Source: SZAS-103 sp964640525
Lineage (GTDB): Bacteria > Pseudomonadota > Gammaproteobacteria > Xanthomonadales > Xanthomonadaceae
Assembly (NCBI GenBank): GCA_964640525.1
Contig: CAZXGS010000077.1
Location: 1-11,062 of the forward strand
Reading direction: 5' to 3'
Length of the DNA: 11,062 bases
This document shows positions 1 through 6,485 of this stretch, piece by piece (position 1 is the first letter of the stretch; the number at the start of each line of letters is the position of its first letter). Below the pieces are notes generated by a model. It worked only from the letters and a program-made list of their open reading frames with translations. It did not search any database and was not told the origin of the DNA. Both the position numbers and the translations under genes were made by a program.

Positions 1-724
1 CGATGCCGGTGCGGGTGAAGCCGCCGCCGGCGGAGAACGGCGAGACGATCTCGCCGACCTGGGCGGCCTTGGCGATGACGACCCCCGCGAAGGGGGCTCG
101 CACGATGGTGTTGTCGATGCCGAGGTCGGCGATGCGCACGCCGTCGGCCGCCACCTGCACGTTGTGCTGCGCAGCGGAGACCTGCGCACGCAGGCTGTCG
201 CGCTGGGCCACCGACTGATCGAGCTGTGAGCGCGAAACCAGCTTCTTCGCCGCCAGATCCCCAATGCGTGCCGCGTCGGCTTGCGCCGCCTTCAATTGCG
301 CGGCCAGGCTGTCGCTCTGGCTGCGCGCGGCCGCCAGCTGCGCCTGCGCCAGCGATTTCTGCGCATCGGCGTCGACCGGATCGAGGGTGGCCATCACATA
401 GCCTTCGGGAATGTGCTGGCCTTCCTCGATGAACACTTCCTTGACCTTGCCGGTGATCTTGGCCGACACCGTCGCCTCGCGGCGCGCAGTGACGTAGCCG
501 GTGGCATCGAGCACCGAAGTTCCGGCGCTGCCGCCGCCGATGGCGGTGACCGTGGCGACCTGCACGGTCGGTGCGTCGGCGTGGCGCAGCAACTTCCAGC
601 CGCCCCAGCCGGCGAGCGCGAGCACGATCACCACGCCCAGCGCGATCCACGGCGCCCGCGAGGGTGGCGGCGGCGCGCTGCGATCGATGCGCAACTGGTG
701 CAACAGGTCTGCGGGCTGGTTCAT
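1..724 (-). CDS. Efflux periplasmic adaptor subunit (HlyD/MacA-type membrane fusion protein), 5' part only
   Basis: The first 241 residues are present; the 3' end lies beyond the left edge. Visible parts in order: a short cytoplasmic N-terminus (MNQPADLLHQLRIDR, then a proline run), a single membrane anchor at about residues 26-46, the first half of a lipoyl/barrel-sandwich domain at about 76-118 (GYVTARREATVSAKITGKV, then VFIEEGQHIPEG), and an alpha-helical hairpin rich in Ala, Gln and Ser at about 118-200. The second lipoyl half begins at about 205 (NTIVRAPFAGVV, then GEIVSP). This order is standard for adaptors that link an inner-membrane ABC or RND pump to an outer-membrane channel. The MacA-like N-terminus makes an ABC (MacB/FtsX-type) partner plausible, but partner and substrate are not visible. 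The ATG at 724 is chosen because the anchor follows at the usual distance; the ribosome binding site in front is weak. Confidence 0.9.
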   Translation of the reverse strand, partial: MNQPADLLHQLRIDRSAPPPPSRAPWIALGVVIVLALAGWGGWKLLRHADAPTVQVATVTAIGGGSAGTSVLDATGYVTARREATVSAKITGKVKEVFIEEGQHIPEGYVMATLDPVDADAQKSLAQAQLAAARSQSDSLAAQLKAAQADAARIGDLAAKKLVSRSQLDQSVAQRDSLRAQVSAAQHNVQVAADGVRIADLGIDNTIVRAPFAGVVIAKAAQVGEIVSPFSAGGGFTRTGI

Positions 725-954
725 GCCGGTGGGGTCGGATCGCAGGGGAGCTTTCCAGCTTAGCCGCGAAAGCCGCCGGACGGGGAAAGTAGTGGCGAGC
801 GGTCGTGCTGGCGGCAATTGTTGGCGAGGGCGGATCGGCGCGGTAGTGACGGGCGTCATCCACGCCGGCGGCATTCGTCATGGGCGATATTCGGCAAGGG
901 TGGCGAGGGCGGTCGCCTGTCCACGCCGCACGTAGTCGCGTATTGCCAGGCCTT
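725..954. other. Intergenic region upstream of the adaptor gene, no gene seen
   Basis: No reading frame here has credible protein character; the open frames are Arg/Ala/Gly/Pro-rich shadows. The stretch should carry the promoter of the adaptor gene on the minus strand, but I could not pick a convincing -35/-10 pair. An inverted repeat TGACG-GG-CGTCA lies at 847-858, about 120 bases upstream of the adaptor start. It is short enough to arise by chance. Confidence 0.5.
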
Positions 955-1146
955 TCCCTCACCCGCCGCGCCTGCGGCGCGTCGGCCTCTCCCGGTGGGA
1001 GAGGCGAAACGCGGTGCGACATCCGCGCTTCCCTTCTCACTCCGCGCGGTGCGGCATCCGCGCTTCCCTTCTGCCTCCGGGAGAAGAGCCTGCCACCGAG
1101 GCGCTTCTGGTCGGGGGTGCCCGAAGGGCGGATGAGGGAAGATGCT
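955..1146. repeat. Cluster of palindromic intergenic repeats (Xanthomonadaceae type)
   Basis: Several repeat units are packed together. CCTCTCCC at 986-993 and GGGAGAGG at 997-1004 form a perfect 8-bp stem with a 3-base loop, preceded by a CGCCGC/GCGGCG-type hairpin at about 964-979. The 18-mer CATCCGCGCTTCCCTTCT occurs twice, at 1020-1037 and 1055-1072. The second copy continues into a hairpin (CTTCTGCC with GGGAGAAG, one mismatch) and closes with GGATGAGGGAAG ending near 1141, so CTTCCCT and AGGGAAG form outer arms. The same arrangement recurs at 8048-8096. No T-tract follows, so these are not classical terminators, although they may stabilise or end transcripts arriving from the right on the minus strand. 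Confidence 0.75.
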
Positions 1147-1279
1147 CCTGCATCTTGGCGCACTCCTTGCGCAGCAACGTGCGCCTGCCCTTGGCAGTGC
1201 AACGCCACACCCGGCCACGGACAGTTCCGGATGCAGGGCCGTGTTCGAAGCAGCCAGGCTTGCCGCCCGCACCAGCCAT
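1037..1279 (-). CDS. Doubtful small ORF at the end of the aminopeptidase operon
   Basis: An 80-residue frame begins with an ATG that overlaps the stop of the preceding gene (TGATG, 1277-1281), an arrangement typical of translational coupling. The first 45 or so residues look coding: they include GKPGCFEHGP and RGRVWRCTAKGRRTLLRKEC, with GC-rich third positions and Lys/Glu codons. From about residue 47 the frame runs into the palindromic repeats, and the composition becomes Arg/Pro/Ser-rich without protein character. The gene may be the remnant of a longer one cut by the repeat cluster, or may not be a gene. I do not recognise the family. A GTG start slightly upstream would add a short hydrophobic stretch (VVAILMAGAGG). 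Confidence 0.3.
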   Translation of the reverse strand: MAGAGGKPGCFEHGPASGTVRGRVWRCTAKGRRTLLRKECAKMQEHLPSSALRAPPTRSASVAGSSPGGRREARMPHRAE

Positions 1280-1700
1280 CAAGATCGCCACCACCAGACC
1301 TGCTGCCTGGCGTGATTCCAGTACAGGTGGATCGAGTCGCACTTGCCATCGCCGAGGGCAAGCCCATGCGCGCGCGGCAGCGCCTTGCAGCCTTCCAGTG
1401 ACTGCGGGCCGAAGGTACCGGGAGTGCAATGGAGCGGCTCGACATCGAGCGTGACCGGCAGGCTGCACACGGCATCCTGGCGGCCCGGATCGACACCGAA
1501 GGAAAGTGTCTGCATGCCGCCGACCAAGGTCGCGCCTTGCACGATCACCAACACCTGATCCGCGCCTTGCCGAAGGCGGTTGGTTTCAACCGTTCCATCG
1601 CCAACCAGGTCGACGTGCAACCCATCGCACACCTGGGTGCCCGGCGTGCAGCCAGCGCGGTCGCAGCGACCAGGCCGACCATCCGATGCACGTGGTTCAT
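1279..1700 (-). pseudogene. Small secreted lipoprotein gene of unknown function, frameshifted at the lipobox
   Basis: An ATG at 1700 lies 7 bases after the aminopeptidase stop. A TGAGG ribosome binding site overlaps that stop, so this is a well-placed operon start. It encodes MNHVHRMVGLVAATALA, a clear signal peptide, but the frame then becomes Arg-rich and stops at 1545-1547. The rest of the protein lies in another frame: A-G-C-T-P-G-T-Q-V-C-D-G and about 110 further residues with a coherent globular composition, six cysteines and a tryptophan-rich end, stopping at 1279-1281. Restoring one GGCT unit in the tract CTGGCTGC would fuse the frames and give ALAGC, a textbook lipobox. The body alone could only start at a GTG (1632) and would lack export. 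Expected intact length is about 142 residues. A sequencing or assembly error is the main alternative. I do not recognise the family; the C-terminus (GLALGDGKCDSIHLYW) resembles small envelope lipoproteins of this group from memory only. Confidence 0.65.
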
Positions 1701-1707
1701 CGCGGCC

Positions 1708-3114
1708 TCAACAACGCGCCTTGATCATCGCGTGAATTGCGCGCAGGCCAAGCGCCTCGCCGCCTGCCGGATGGCCGGGGCGGTTGCCCTCGTTCCAGGC
1801 GTAGGTGTCCAGGTGCGCCCACGGCAGGTTCGCTGGCACGAAACGCTGCAGATACAGCGCGGCAGTGATCGCGCCGGCCATGCGGCCGGGGCCGGAGTTG
1901 GCGGTGTCGGCGATCGAACTCTTCAAGTACGACTGGTACGGCTTCCACAGCGGCAGCCGCCACAGCGGATCGCGGCTGCGCACCGAGGCGGCGAGGATGT
2001 CCGCGGCCAGTGCCTCGTCGTTGCAGAACAGTGCCGGCAACTCGGGGCCAAGCGCCACCCGCGCTGCGCCGGTCAGGGTGGCGAAGTCGATCAGCAGATC
2101 TGGCTGCATCTCCGTCGCATAAGCCAGCGCATCGCACAGCACCAGCCGGCCCTCGGCGTCGGTGTTGTCCACCTCCACCGAAATGCCGGCGCGCGAGACG
2201 ATCACGTCGCCGGGGCGGAAGGCGTTGCCGGCCACCGAGTTTTCCACCGCCGGAATCAGCACGGTCAGCCGGATCGGCAGTTTCGTGGCCATCACCAGTT
2301 GCGCCAGCCCCAGCGCATGCGCGGCGCCGCCCATGTCCTTCTTCATCAGCCGCATGCCATCGCCGGTCTTGAGATTCAGGCCGCCGGTGTCGAAACACAC
2401 GCCCTTGCCGGCGACCACCACATGCGGGTGGCCGGCATCGCCCCAGCGCAGCGCGATCAGCCGTGGCGCGCGGTGGGAGGCGCGGCCGACGGCGTGGATG
2501 ACCGGGAAGTTCTCCTTCAGCAATTCATCCCCGAGCGTGGTCGTGACCTCGCCGCCATAGGCCTTGGCCAGGCGCAGGGCGACCGCTTCCAGTTCGGCCG
2601 GGCCCATGTCCTCGGTCGGGGTATTGACCAGATCGCGCACCAGCGTGCAGGCCTTGAGGACGGCGAAGGCCTCCGAACTGGCCGCCCGCGCGTCTTCGAG
2701 CACCAGCCGCGCCGGCTTGCGCTCGGCCTTGCGGTAGCGCTCGAAGCGGTAGGCGCCCAGACCCCAACCGAGGATGGCGTCGGCCAAGGCCACCGGCAGG
2801 CCGTGGTGGGGCACGCCGGGTTTGGCCAGCGCGTAGGTTCCCGCCGGCAGCGCGAACGGACAGGCGGACAACGCGAACGGATCGCTGGCGTCGGCGATGC
2901 CGACCAGCGCCGCGCGGGGTGCGCCATCCTCGCCCGGGATCAGCAGGCAGGTGTGTGCTTGCGCGCTGAAGCCCGCCGCGCCGACCCAACGCCGCACCCG
3001 TTCCGGCTGGGCGTCGAGGTAGCGGGCCAGCGCGGCCGCATCCAGGGCGATCAGCGGAATCGCGTGGGAGACGTCCTCGTGGCCGGCGCTGGCGAAACAG
3101 GGGGGAAGGCTCAT
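1708..3114 (-). CDS. Leucyl aminopeptidase family protein (peptidase M17)
   Basis: This cytoplasmic metallo-aminopeptidase removes N-terminal residues from short peptides. At 468 residues it has usual M17 length, with a variable N-terminal domain to about residue 150 and the catalytic domain after it. All catalytic elements are visible: VVAGKGVCFDTGG (K237 and D242 as metal ligands), K249 as the catalytic lysine equivalent, KKDMGGAAHA (D260), and the family signature NTDAEGRL at 317-324 (D319 and E321 as ligands, R323 as catalytic arginine). Assignments rest on comparison with the known layout of E. coli PepA. The N-terminal domain looks unlike the DNA-binding domain of PepA, so a PepB-like housekeeping or scavenging peptidase is more likely. 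The ATG at 3114 overlaps the HAD gene stop (ATGA), and a GGAG sits about 8 bases upstream. Its place among peptide transporters suggests it digests imported peptides. Confidence 0.95.
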   Translation of the reverse strand: MSLPPCFASAGHEDVSHAIPLIALDAAALARYLDAQPERVRRWVGAAGFSAQAHTCLLIPGEDGAPRAALVGIADASDPFALSACPFALPAGTYALAKPGVPHHGLPVALADAILGWGLGAYRFERYRKAERKPARLVLEDARAASSEAFAVLKACTLVRDLVNTPTEDMGPAELEAVALRLAKAYGGEVTTTLGDELLKENFPVIHAVGRASHRAPRLIALRWGDAGHPHVVVAGKGVCFDTGGLNLKTGDGMRLMKKDMGGAAHALGLAQLVMATKLPIRLTVLIPAVENSVAGNAFRPGDVIVSRAGISVEVDNTDAEGRLVLCDALAYATEMQPDLLIDFATLTGAARVALGPELPALFCNDEALAADILAASVRSRDPLWRLPLWKPYQSYLKSSIADTANSGPGRMAGAITAALYLQRFVPANLPWAHLDTYAWNEGNRPGHPAGGEALGLRAIHAMIKARC

Positions 3115-3860
3115 GCGATGCTCCGGGAATCGGGTGCGACGTGGGTATGGCGCAGGCGCGCGGCGTCGACGTCCGCGGCAACACAACCGGCGAGTTCGGC
3201 CAAGCCGGAGAATTGGCAGTCTGGTTCGCAATCCGAGCGCGGCCAGACACCACCATGGCGATTGATCCAGCCGGCACGCAGTCCGGCGGCCATGGCGGCC
3301 ACGACATCCAGCCGTGGGTCGTCGCCGACGTGCAGCACATCGGCAGGCGCCACGCCCAGCCGCCGGCAGGCTTCGTGAAAGATGCTCGCGGCCGGCTTGC
3401 CGCAGCCGTGCTCGCGGGCGCTGAGCTGGAAGGCGAAGTGGTGAGCCAGGCCGATCCGCTGCAGGCAGGCATTGCCATTGCTGATCGCGGCGAGCGGAAC
3501 GCGTGCCGCCAGCCATTCCAGGCCGACCCGCGTGTCGGCGTACAACTCGACCTCGCAGCGGGCGGCGAAGAAAACCTCGAACGCGGCAGGCGCCAAGGCC
3601 ACGTCCTCTCCGCCATCGGCCAGCATGTGCTCGATGCTGAGCAGGCGCTGGCGGCTGAAGTCATGGGCCAGTTCCGGATGCGCCGCTTCGACCTGGTCGC
3701 GCAGGCGCCGGCGCGCGTCCAGCGGCCAGCGCGCAGCGGTGGCCGGCGCATGCTCGGCCAGCCACTGCCCGAGCGCGGCCTCGGCGCGATCGATCGCCGG
3801 CGCGACCGGCCACAGGGTGTCGTCGAGATCCAGGGTGATGGCGCGGGGAAGCCAAGGCAT
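3111..3860 (-). CDS. HAD-superfamily phosphatase, YigB-like
   Basis: A 249-residue HAD hydrolase with all four motifs: motif I DLDDT (D11 nucleophile, D13), motif II SNG (S127), motif III K155 (GKPAASIF), and motif IV GDDPRLD (D180, D181, D185). A helical cap lies between motifs I and II. The fragments HPELAHDFSRQRLLSIEHML, AISNGNA and VLHVGDD closely resemble E. coli YigB as I recall it. YigB dephosphorylates 5-amino-6-(5-phosphoribitylamino)uracil in flavin synthesis and also acts on FMN, so that role is plausible here but not proven. This is the first gene of the minus-strand operon and is divergent from kynA. The stop overlaps the start of the aminopeptidase gene by four bases. The ATG at 3860 is preferred because motif I follows at the normal distance; the ribosome binding site is poor, which fits a leader close to the transcription start. 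Confidence 0.92.
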   Translation of the reverse strand: MPWLPRAITLDLDDTLWPVAPAIDRAEAALGQWLAEHAPATAARWPLDARRRLRDQVEAAHPELAHDFSRQRLLSIEHMLADGGEDVALAPAAFEVFFAARCEVELYADTRVGLEWLAARVPLAAISNGNACLQRIGLAHHFAFQLSAREHGCGKPAASIFHEACRRLGVAPADVLHVGDDPRLDVVAAMAAGLRAGWINRHGGVWPRSDCEPDCQFSGLAELAGCVAADVDAARLRHTHVAPDSRSIA

Positions 3861-4016
3861 CCGGCCATGGTATCGCGAGCCGGCACGCCCCCGGCGACCG
3901 CAAATGCGACCGCCTTCACACAATTCGGTAGGCTTGGCGTTCCGACCGCCATCCCAGCGCGGGCGCGAGCGTCGCCTTCGACCTGCGCCGCCACGCCTGC
4001 ATCCACCGGAGGATCC
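3861..4016. promoter_or_regulatory. Divergent intergenic region between the HAD gene and kynA
   Basis: These 156 bases must hold the promoters for both the minus-strand operon and kynA. I see no confident -35/-10 pair and no clear operator palindrome. The only AT-richer patch is at about 3914-3936 (TTCACACAATTC, then TAGGCTT). A strong ribosome binding site GGAGG lies at 4008-4012, four bases before the kynA ATG, and fixes that start. Confidence 0.5.
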
Positions 4017-4874
4017 ATGACCACCGACAACCAGCGTCCGCTCGAAGCGGGCATCACCACCGACTTCCGCGGCCAGCTCAGTTACGGCGCCTACCTGCAT
4101 CTGGACACCCTGCTGTCCGCCCAGAAGCCGCTGTCGGCGCATCACGACGAGATGCTGTTCATTGTCCAGCACCATGTCGCCGAGCTGTGGCTGAAGCTGA
4201 TGCTCCACGAGCTGCGCGCGGTGCTGGCCCACCTGCGCACCGACCAGATTGCGCCCTGCTTCAAGATGTTCTCGCGGATCAAGCAGATCCAGCAGCAGTT
4301 GATCTCCATGTGGTCGGTGCTGGAGACCCTCACCCCGTCAGACTACCTGCAGTTCCGCGACATCCTCGGGCCTTCCTCGGGCTTCCAGTCGCTGCAATAC
4401 CGGCTGGTGGAGTTCGGCCTGGGCAACAAGAACGCCGACATGCTGGCCGCTTTCGCCCACGACCCGGCCGCGCAGGCACAGCTTCGCGCCGCGCTGGACG
4501 CGCCGTCGCTGTACGACGAATGCCTGGCCTGGCTGGCCCGCCGCGGCCACGACGTGCCGGCATCGCTGCTGCACCGCAACTTCGCCCGCGCCCACGTGCG
4601 CGAGCCGGCCTTGGTGCCGGTGTTCGCGCGGATCTACGAAAACACGCGCGAATTCTGGGACGCCTACGACCTGTGCGAGTCGCTGGTGGACATCGAGGTC
4701 AACTTCCAGACCTGGCGCTTCCGCCACATGAAGACCGTCGAGCGCATCATCGGCTACCGCCGCGGCACCGGCGGCTCGTCGGGCGTGGGCTTCCTCAAGC
4801 AGGCGCTGGACCTGACCTTCTTCCCGGAGCTGTTCGAGGTGCGCACCACGATCGCGGCACCGACCGGTGGTTGA
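4017..4874 (+). CDS. kynA: Tryptophan 2,3-dioxygenase (heme)
   Basis: Cytoplasmic heme dioxygenase that opens the indole ring of L-tryptophan to give N-formylkynurenine, the first step of the kynurenine pathway. At 285 residues it matches the bacterial family length. Comparison with the X. campestris enzyme, from memory, gives a constant offset of three residues. The equivalents are F48 and H52 in the distal pocket (FIVQHH), Y110 and R114 (SDYLQFRD, substrate carboxylate), H237 as the proximal heme ligand (WRFRHM), and T251 in RGTGGSSGVGFL. Other conserved blocks present are ELWLKLM, LGPSSGFQSLQYR and FFPELFEVRT. The start is secured by a GGAGG Shine-Dalgarno four bases upstream. The other kynurenine-pathway genes are not in the window. 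The next gene on the same strand, 108 bases on, is a POT transporter and may be co-transcribed. Nothing is missing or truncated. Confidence 0.98.
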   Translation: MTTDNQRPLEAGITTDFRGQLSYGAYLHLDTLLSAQKPLSAHHDEMLFIVQHHVAELWLKLMLHELRAVLAHLRTDQIAPCFKMFSRIKQIQQQLISMWSVLETLTPSDYLQFRDILGPSSGFQSLQYRLVEFGLGNKNADMLAAFAHDPAAQAQLRAALDAPSLYDECLAWLARRGHDVPASLLHRNFARAHVREPALVPVFARIYENTREFWDAYDLCESLVDIEVNFQTWRFRHMKTVERIIGYRRGTGGSSGVGFLKQALDLTFFPELFEVRTTIAAPTGG

Positions 4875-4982
4875 CCGACGCGTTCCCCACCCTGCCATGC
4901 AACCGGCCGCGACCGCCAACCCCCGCCGACCCTGTCATCATGCGCAGCTTCCCGCTGCTCGCCCGGACTCCGGAGACCACCC

Positions 4983-6485
4983 ATGACCCAATCCGACACC
5001 ACCCTGGCGCTGGAAGGCGCCCAGCCGGAGTTCCCCACCCGCCTCGGTCACCCGCGTCCGCTGTGGATGCTGTTCATGACCGAGTTCTGGGAGCGCTTCG
5101 CCTTCTACGGCATGCGCTGGGCGCTGACCTTGTACATCGTGGCGCAGTTCTTCTCCGGCAGTGCCAGTGGCCAAGCCTACGCCAGCCGCACCTATGGCGC
5201 GTTCCTGGCCCTGGTCTATGCCACCGCGATCTTCGGCGGCTTCGTCGCCGACCGGGTGATCGGCTTCCAGCGCTCGATCCTGGTCGGCGCGGTGGTCTCG
5301 GCGGTCGGCTACTTCATGGTCACGGTGCCCGACCAGCAGTGGTTCCTGTTCGGCTTGGCCACGATCATCGTCGGCAACGGCCTGTTCAAGCCCAACATCT
5401 CCTCCCAGGTGGGCCAGTTGTATGCCCAGGGTGACGAGCGCCGCGACTCGGGCTTCACCATCTTCTACATGGGCATCAACGCCGGCGCCTTCATCGCCCC
5501 GATCCTCACCGGCATCCTCGCCAACAAGGTGTTCGGCAGCGGCGGCATGCCCACCTACAAGGTGGTCTTCATCGCCGCAGGCATCGGCATGTTGATCTCC
5601 ACCGTCTGGTTCTGGTTCGGCCGCTCGCAACTGGGAAACGTCGGCCGCCCACCGCAGGGTACGGAAGGCGCAGGCCGGGTGTTGATGGTGCTGGCGGGCG
5701 TGATCGTGGCGGTCCCCGGGGTCTATTACCTGATGTCGATCGATGCCGCGATCGTGGCGTGGATTCTGGCCGGCCTGTTCGCGGTGCTGTGCGTGATGGT
5801 GCTGGCCGAGGGCCTGCGTGAGGGCGTGGTCTACCGTGACCGCGCGATCGCGATGCTGATCATCTTCGCCTTCAACGTGCTGTTCTGGTGCTTCTTCGAG
5901 CAGGCCGGAAGCTCGTTCAACTTCCTCGCCCAGAACATCGTCGACCGCAACCTGAGCGGCTGGGAGTTCCCGGTCGGCTGGTTCCAGTCGGTCAATGCGG
6001 TGGGCATCCTGATCTTCGCGCCGATCTTTGCCTGGCTCTGGATCGCGCTGGGTAGACTCAATCCGTCGATCCCGCGCAAGTTCGGTCTCGGCCTGATCTT
6101 CAACGGCTTGGCCTTCCTGCTGTTGATGGTCGCGCTGTCGAGCATGGTCGATGCCCACGGCAAGATCCCGCTGTGGACGCTGGTGGCGGTGTACCTGATC
6201 CAGACCGCCGGCGAGCTGTGCCTGTCGCCGATCGGCCTGTCGATGGTGACCAAGCTGGCGCCGTTGCGGGTGGTCGGGCTGGCGATGGGAGGCTGGTTCC
6301 TGTCCACCGCGATCGGCAACAGCCTGTCGGGCATCTTCGCCGGGCACGTCAGCGGCGAGGGCGGGATGACCGTGGCTTCGGCGCAGGCCGGCTATACCTT
6401 CGGCTTCTGGGTGTTGGTGGGCTCGGGAGTGTTGCTGTTCCTGATCGCGCCGCTGATCAACAAGCTCATGCACGGCGTGAAGTGA
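4983..6485 (+). CDS. POT/PTR2-family proton-coupled oligopeptide transporter (canonical)
   Basis: A 500-residue integral inner-membrane protein of the major facilitator superfamily, expected to import di- and tripeptides with protons. Canonical residues are present: the ExxERF motif in TM1 (E34, E37, R38 in TEFWERFAFYG), K136 in TM4 (NGLFKPNIS), the FEQ motif in TM7 (E306 in FFEQAGSSFNF), and E411 in TM10 (GELCLSPIG). The PTR2 signature (FYMGINAGAFIAP) and SIPRKFGLGL are also visible. Hydrophobic segments fit the 14-helix plan of bacterial POTs. The start is supported by GGAG seven bases before the ATG at 4983. It lies 108 bases after kynA with no evident terminator, and its stop overlaps the start of the next POT gene. 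The substrate cannot be read; a role in peptide supply to the neighbouring catabolic enzymes is inference. Confidence 0.95.
   Translation: MTQSDTTLALEGAQPEFPTRLGHPRPLWMLFMTEFWERFAFYGMRWALTLYIVAQFFSGSASGQAYASRTYGAFLALVYATAIFGGFVADRVIGFQRSILVGAVVSAVGYFMVTVPDQQWFLFGLATIIVGNGLFKPNISSQVGQLYAQGDERRDSGFTIFYMGINAGAFIAPILTGILANKVFGSGGMPTYKVVFIAAGIGMLISTVWFWFGRSQLGNVGRPPQGTEGAGRVLMVLAGVIVAVPGVYYLMSIDAAIVAWILAGLFAVLCVMVLAEGLREGVVYRDRAIAMLIIFAFNVLFWCFFEQAGSSFNFLAQNIVDRNLSGWEFPVGWFQSVNAVGILIFAPIFAWLWIALGRLNPSIPRKFGLGLIFNGLAFLLLMVALSSMVDAHGKIPLWTLVAVYLIQTAGELCLSPIGLSMVTKLAPLRVVGLAMGGWFLSTAIGNSLSGIFAGHVSGEGGMTVASAQAGYTFGFWVLVGSGVLLFLIAPLINKLMHGVK

Noticed and set aside
856..1272. Minus-strand frame over the repeat region (138 codons)
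   Set aside because: Its sequence (for example IFPHPPFGHPRPEAPR) is a translation of the palindromic repeats, a common false gene call in this bacterial family.
1429..3378. 649-codon plus-strand frame across the aminopeptidase
   Set aside because: It lies opposite an intact M17 gene with all catalytic residues; its Arg/Gln/His/Gly-rich sequence has no recognisable domain.
6173..6481. N-terminal extension of the second POT protein upstream of 6482
   Set aside because: The frame is open but the extra residues are Gly/Arg/Asp-rich and lie inside the first POT gene; the GTG at 6482 gives an N-terminus matching the paralogue.
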